A stretch of 64,000 bases of DNA from contig CM054116.1 in assembly GCA_028673005.1 (NCBI GenBank), positions 71,995,315-72,059,314 on the forward strand, in the 5' to 3' direction. This stretch comes from Tanypteryx hageni. Lineage: Eukaryota; Arthropoda; Insecta; Odonata; Petaluridae. Below are positions 58,695 through 64,000 of this stretch, in pieces. Under the pieces are notes generated by a model. It did no database searches. It saw only the letters and a program-made list of their open reading frames with translations, and was not told the origin of the DNA. Each line of letters opens with the position of its first letter. Position 1 is the stretch's first letter. A program made the translations under genes and the position numbers.

Positions 58695-59541
58695 ATAAAA
58701 CCTAAGGTACTTCTAGAAAACCTACAGATGAAATTTGGCATGGTACAACCTCTGGAAAAATCCGAAATTCCAGAAAATGATATATTTAAGAGGTGTTTTT
58801 GACCCCAATGTCCAATTTTAAAAACCCATAAGAAAAGCATTGAAAACGGTGCAGGGCTATATAAAATTGTCTTTTTAAATTATCTATAATTAAGATACAA
58901 AGTCGGGACATGCACCATACTATGGAAGAAAAAATGAAGTTCATTTATCTTGAAGACAGAAATCAAATCCATGCTGAATTTGCATAAAAATTTGATTTTA
59001 ATCATAAAATTATGAAATTTTTTTTGGTCTTCAACAATGAAAAATATAAATCAATGCATTTCAGTTGAAATTGATTTTCCATTGAGCATTGATTTACTGC
59101 TTATACTGCATTATAATCCATTAGATTTCAGCCGACGACGCATACACACGATGACGGGATAATTTTTAATTAATTCTTTATACAGATACGTACTAAAAGA
59201 CACTGACGATGAAACCATAATCTGAACACAATATATCCTAATTTTTAGATAAATTTTAATGTAACCTATAAACTGTTGTCTTAATGATGATTATAGTTAT
59301 TGCTTAAAAAGGGTGATCTGAGCGATGAACTTGAAATTGGAAAATTTGGATGCGAAACCGATTAACAGAGAATTTAGAAATTCCGGATAGATGTCTTAAT
59401 TTCGCAGAAAATGAAAACTATTATCTTAATAAATGGGCTCTGTGTAGTTCAAATGCGGTCGCGTTGTTTATTCATGAGTTTATATCTTGGTGTATGGAGA
59501 TTTTTGAACGATTGCAGTATGCAAGCACCGAAAGCTCGTAA
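58695..59541 (+). repeat. Diverged direct duplication, copy B (about 850 bp, uninterrupted)
   Basis: Counterpart of both parts of copy A, without the roughly 840-bp insertion. It probably shows the ancestral arrangement. The 63-codon frame at 59350-59541 lies inside and is not open in copy A, arguing against coding function. Confidence 0.65.
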
Positions 59542-60342
59542 ATCTAATATGCGTCTAAAACTATCGCTCCTCTAGAGGCTCCAGTAATCTTCATGCTAAT
59601 ATCGCCTCGTAGCTCAAGAATAGTTTATTTATTAAAGTTATATAAATATTTATTTTGCATAACCTACTTAAAATATGAATGAAAGTTCTGAAAGTAAAAA
59701 TATACTGTATTTTTATTTATCATCTTACGATATAATAGGGTCATTTAAACTATAAAAGCACGAATCGAGAGAAGGAAATTAAAATTTTAAGCAAAGTTCG
59801 GTATTTTTCGCAAACATTAAAATATTATCACTATTGTGCTAAAGCAATACATGTACTTAATATCAAGCAAAATTTTTCCGCATGTTTATTTACTTTTAAT
59901 TAGAATTTTCAAAGTTCAAAGGTTACAGAGAACAATATACGACTTTATGGTATAATTCTCAATTTTTTTCTTTCCAGACGTAGTCGAAAGTTTGCTCTGG
60001 TGACAATTATGAGATTCTTTCGCATTTAAAAAAGTTAATTAGAAAAAATGAAAACAACTCGAGTCGTAGTTGCCATTTATTTATTATTTTACTCTTCGGA
60101 AGTTATTGTATTTAATTCATACTCCCGTAAAATGTTTCCTTCGTGGAACTAATAACGTTTGTAATACATAAACCGTGTTTAATAAGTCCATGAAATAAAA
60201 ATAAACTAAGAATTCCAATAGTTTTATGAATCACAGTGGCGCAGGAAAAAGTCAACGAAAAATATTACGAAAAATTCGGCTTTTACTTTCAAAAACAAAA
60301 CACTTAATACCAATAAGTATAAGATATTTAGTTTACCTCTAA
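59542..60342. other. AT-rich spacer, no gene recognised
   Basis: No supported feature. Confidence 0.4.
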
Positions 60343-60344
60343 TA

Positions 60345-60532
60345 CCGTATTTACTCGCATAATTTCCCCATTTTTTCACACGATTTTTACACCAAAACAA
60401 GGGTGGGGCAAATACGCGATATTCCCCTATCGTATGAAAGTGGCCATATAAGAAGAAAATAATATTTTATTTTCTCCTGATAATACAGGTGGGACAATTA
60501 CACGATGGAAGCAATTACGCGAATAAATACGG
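60345..60532. mobile_element. 188-bp MITE with about 20-bp inverted ends
   Basis: Left end CCGTATTTACTCGCATAATT; right end complemented CCGTATTTATTCGCGTAATT, two mismatches in 20. TA lies on both outer sides (60343-60344 and 60533-60534). There is no coding capacity. Superfamily is not assigned; a TA target would suit Tc1/mariner-type or similar enzymes. Confidence 0.75.
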
Positions 60533-60534
60533 TA

Positions 60535-62593
60535 ACCCGAAACTAAGAGAAAATAAAAACACCCAGTCGTCACAATTTCAAGTCCATTTATAAGAACGCG
60601 GGCGAGAAGACAATCTTTTTCATTGAAACGTTGAGTCAAATTTATCTAAAGAAGAAAGATAATGTATTTTCAGGAAAATGCCTTTAATTGATGGACATTC
60701 AACTCACACACGTCTGGTTGTATTTTACGTTTAAAAGAAAGAATATCAATTTATCCGATGCCTTTACCGTTATCGTTCCACTGTTGGATGAGGACCTCCG
60801 CCATATTTTTCGATTTTCTCTCTTATATTCCTCCCTCTCCCGCGATGGCTTAATGAATTCCCTCGTATCCCGTCCCATCAGCCTTTGGGTATTCTCTTAG
60901 GCCTTTTGATGACTCTTGGGGGCGATTCGATAATGTCAGGCTCTGGAGGCTTATAGCTTCTCTTCAGCGTGCCTAGCCTATCACCATTTCGAAATCCTAA
61001 CTTTAATTGTGTCGCAGACTATTGCCCGTTTTCACTATCTATTGTTACTTTTTCGGTTTCTTTGGGTAATAACTTGCACGTCTCTTCTTAGCCTTTCCCT
61101 TGTTATTTCAAGACACAGGATGTCTTTTTTCTTTTATGTATGTATGGGTAAGTAAGAAGGGGATAGAATATTTTGCAAGCATAAGTTGATTTAAATTTTG
61201 CGAAGTCGTCGTGTTATTCTGCATTGTGCCATTCCTCTAGGAATATGTAAAAGAGATGATATTCCCTTATTTTCTACTACTTATTTCAAGTCAAGCATTT
61301 GCACTGCCTGTATATGCTTCACCAGTTCGTCAATGAGTTTTTTCTACGATTATTCAAAATAATACAGCACTTCAAGAAATTGGCGGCGTATACGTGATCG
61401 TTCCTTTTAACTTTGAGAAGTCTTTGCCTCGATGCATAATTTCTTGATCTCTCTTGGGACGTCATTTTCAAATTAAAGACATTTTTTGTGTATTTAAATG
61501 TCGCGTTGCCGGTGATCCAGTCCCTCGCTTTTTCCTTAAACTAATCACAAATAACGTGAATTTAACGCAAATAACATTGCGAGCAAAGTAAGCGACATAA
61601 ATTTGATCATATGCTCTAGGCTTGCGGCGAGTTAGATGAAGACGATATGAGAGACGTATGAAATGGAGCGTCTGCCATTTGGTCGAGACAGGAGGTTATT
61701 AAATAAAATTTTGCGGATCTTTCTATTTAATATTTAACGTTTCCTGGAGGTTTCATCTTTAATCATTTTATCTTCTCTATCTTGTTTTGGGAGTTCACCT
61801 TCTAACCATATAGAACTTTTCCGCTAGTTTAACAGTGACATCCTTTCATGGACCGCCGTTGTCTCAAAACGTAAAATGCTGATATTGGCAATCATCAACT
61901 ATGATTTGTAGCTTCAATTTTTTCTCTAGTTACAATTAGTAATTTTCTCATCTAGAGTCATTATTATCTTTCGCATGATCATATCTGAGAAATTTATGAC
62001 TCATAGTACAGAGTTATTTGCAGGTAATTGTCTTTCCAAGATGTCTGTTTTATTCTATTAATAGCTTTTTTCGGAGATGGTTTCTGAAAGCAACTTCGGT
62101 TACCAATAGAATATCTGAAACATTTATATAACGGCTATTGGTTTTAAATTCTTCCTTGAAATTAACCTAGACTCCCTTTTAAATGATTTCATAATGATAA
62201 ATTTTCTTGGTTTCTCAAAGGGCCTCTATTTATATCGCTCGGAATTTAACGTATTTTATGTCCCAAATGAAGTCTTGAGCATTTTTAGTATTTTTAATCG
62301 TTTTGCTGCTCGTAGAAACACATTCCCAAGTACTTCAGCCCCTTTTGGAGAGCGAAGGATGAAATTTTTTTTCTTAGAATGTAAATTCATAAATATTTCA
62401 GAGTCCCGGCAAAATACTCGGTCGGAGGATCTTTAATATCCGCTACTCGTATTCAAATTAAAATATCCAGCATGAAGTAAATTATTACATTGAAATTGTG
62501 CCAAAGACTTGTTCCTACGTTATTGTGTTACTTCAATTAATCTGGCAGAAATTTCAGTCAAATTTGATATACCTAAATAAAAATTCGTTCAAC
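60535..62593. other. Spacer, no gene recognised
   Basis: About 2 kb of AT-rich DNA. Frames of 70 and 80 codons have no recognised motif. Confidence 0.4.
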
Positions 62594-62661
62594 GAGATAA
62601 AGAAAGAACTTAGTCGCTTCCACAAATTTGTGGAAGTGACAAAGTTCTTTCTTTATCTCGA
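62594..62661. repeat. 34-bp near-perfect palindrome with no spacer
   Basis: Arm CGAGATAAAGAAAGAACTT...CTTCCACAAA (62594-62627) is followed immediately by its complement (62628-62661) with two mismatches (TTAGTCGC against TTTGTCAC). No transposon signature or target duplication is evident. Confidence 0.9.
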
Positions 62662-63200
62662 TGAGTAAATTCCACAGGGTTGAGCCTGACCTCATTATTG
62701 AAAAAAAATCGTTCTTTTGAAATTTCCACCTTTACAAATTGGTAAAAAAATTGGAAATTTCAGCTACAGAATACTCGTTTTATTTCTCCGTCAGTATTTA
62801 ATTCGTCGAAACATCTTAATACCAAGCTAAGAGCAGGGATTACCAGTTACGCCCGATTTTTTTTAGATTTTTTGACATTGATCGTCCAAAGAAAACGATC
62901 GCACCCAACTACGACACCAGTGCGAACATTCAATTTATTTATAAACGATCCCTGGTTAGTAAAATCATCCATTACTCCGGCACGCACGTCACTTCCATCG
63001 AGACCTCAGGAGATTAAACGAGTAGGAAACACTCCATAGCGCCTTCCCAATTCATCGAGAGAATAAAGTAAAGAGCGCTTCAGACGAAGAGCCATACCGA
63101 CCTCATCTCTTTCCCCTCGCCGCATTCATCGGCTTTGGAAGCAAATGAAAAAAATTACCTTAAGTATAAAGAAAGCCCGAGACGAACGAACCAGATTGGT
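62662..63200. other. Spacer, no gene recognised
   Basis: AT-rich at first, GC content rising towards the right end. Confidence 0.4.
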
Positions 63201-64000
63201 GCCGAAGAAAAGTAATAATAAGAGAGAGAGGCTGGAGGGGGGGAGGGGGAAGAATGGAGGAGGAAGACTCGAATGAATCCCACCGGAAAACGCAGAGGCG
63301 TCCATCCTGCGAGTTAGTTGAACGGATGAGCAGTAAAATGTTGAGAAATTTGGAGGAGACGAGAAATAGGGTTAAGCCCTCGAGGAAGAGAGGAGGAGAA
63401 AAAGATTAGGAGAAGGGAGCGAAGGGGAGAAAGGAGGGATCTCGAGGGATAGAATCGGGGACGTATTGAGGGGGCGTTGAGGGAGGTAGGAGTGGAGGGA
63501 AGGCAACCGAAAGCGTGTTATCGATTCGAGGGAGGAACTCTCCTCCAGCTGCCGCGGCGGCAGCCGCCGGTGGAGGAGGAAGGAAAGGAGGGGGGAGAAG
63601 TGGAGGAGCGGGGGAGGCGGACACCCTATTCCCACCCCTCCGCGACCATTCCAAACTCCTCCCCTATTTTCCCATCCCCGCGTCGGCGTCCTTCTCCCTC
63701 CTCTCGCCCCTCCCGCGCCGTTCTCTCCCCGCCGCACCCTCCAAACCACAGCACGCGGCCTTCCTCAACACCAGGCGTAGCGTGCCTCCCGCTCCCTCCG
63801 CCCTACACCCAACGCAGCTTCTCTCTCTTTTCTTCGACGCGCGCTGCAGAATTCCCGCTGTGAGCGGTCCACGGCGTGCGGGGCACACTAAAGCTCTTAA
63901 CTCCTCCTCCCTCCCCTTATCTCTCAGCTCGCCGCCCTCCCGCTCTTTTTACTCACTCCTAGATACGCCCACGCTCGTCTCCCACTTCCCTATCCTCTCG
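63200..64000. other. GC-rich purine then pyrimidine block with frequent CpG
   Basis: GA-rich to about 63640, then CT-rich to the end, with CpG-containing sequence such as GCCGCGGCGGCAGCCGCCGG (63550-63569). Frames of 125, 128 and 82 codons overlap on both strands and have repeat-like composition. This is the only part of the window whose CpG density could suit a promoter-proximal region of a gene beyond the edge, but no promoter element is demonstrable. Confidence 0.4.

Overview
This window looks like nuclear DNA of a metazoan, most likely an arthropod. The evidence is an AT-rich background, very long GA/CT-rich tracts, (TA)n microsatellites, a large minisatellite, and many degraded eukaryotic DNA transposons (hAT-like, Tc1/mariner-like, pogo-like, Helitron). 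I see no operon structure, ribosome binding sites, phage or bacterial genes, rRNA, intact tRNA or CRISPR. The species cannot be named from the sequence. I could not support a single intact host protein-coding gene. The only stretch I can read as protein from a known family is a 48-residue C-terminal piece of a Helitron helicase on the minus strand at 54702-54848. Nearly all long open frames are translations of low-complexity purine or pyrimidine tracts or of the GGTGGTGAG minisatellite.

Layout. (1) 1-24 kb: AT-rich spacer alternating with kilobase-scale polypyrimidine/polypurine domains (1.59-2.64, 6.29-7.38, 7.85-10.33, 11.53-13.08, 16.6-17.7, 21.5-22.8 kb). Between them lie a hAT-like end, two tRNA-derived SINE-like pieces, a MITE-like element with 26-bp inverted ends, and copies of an uncharacterised dispersed repeat. 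(2) 24.8-33.4 kb: the main structure of the window, an 8.6-kb fold-back element. It has near-identical 828/830-bp inverted arms with Tc1-like ends beside TA, a second and more diverged inverted pair inside them, and a 5.1-kb GGTGGTGAG minisatellite with higher-order repeats at the centre. (3) 34-41 kb: further purine tracts, a hAT MITE with a perfect 8-bp target duplication (35636-35901), and a 42-bp perfect palindrome at 40.0 kb. (4) 41.7-49.9 kb: a cluster of short non-autonomous hAT-like elements, several with recognisable 8-bp target duplications, then a mariner-like end. (5) 50-64 kb: a pyrimidine domain, AT-rich spacer, a Helitron 3' terminus, a degenerate 146-bp tandem array, a diverged direct duplication that contains a perfect tRNA-derived palindrome, a small MITE, another palindrome, and a GC-rich final kilobase.

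The window is best read as intergenic or intronic repeat-rich DNA. Its interest lies in repeat architecture: inverted duplications at several scales, from 34-bp palindromes to the 8.6-kb fold-back, and strongly strand-asymmetric tandem arrays.
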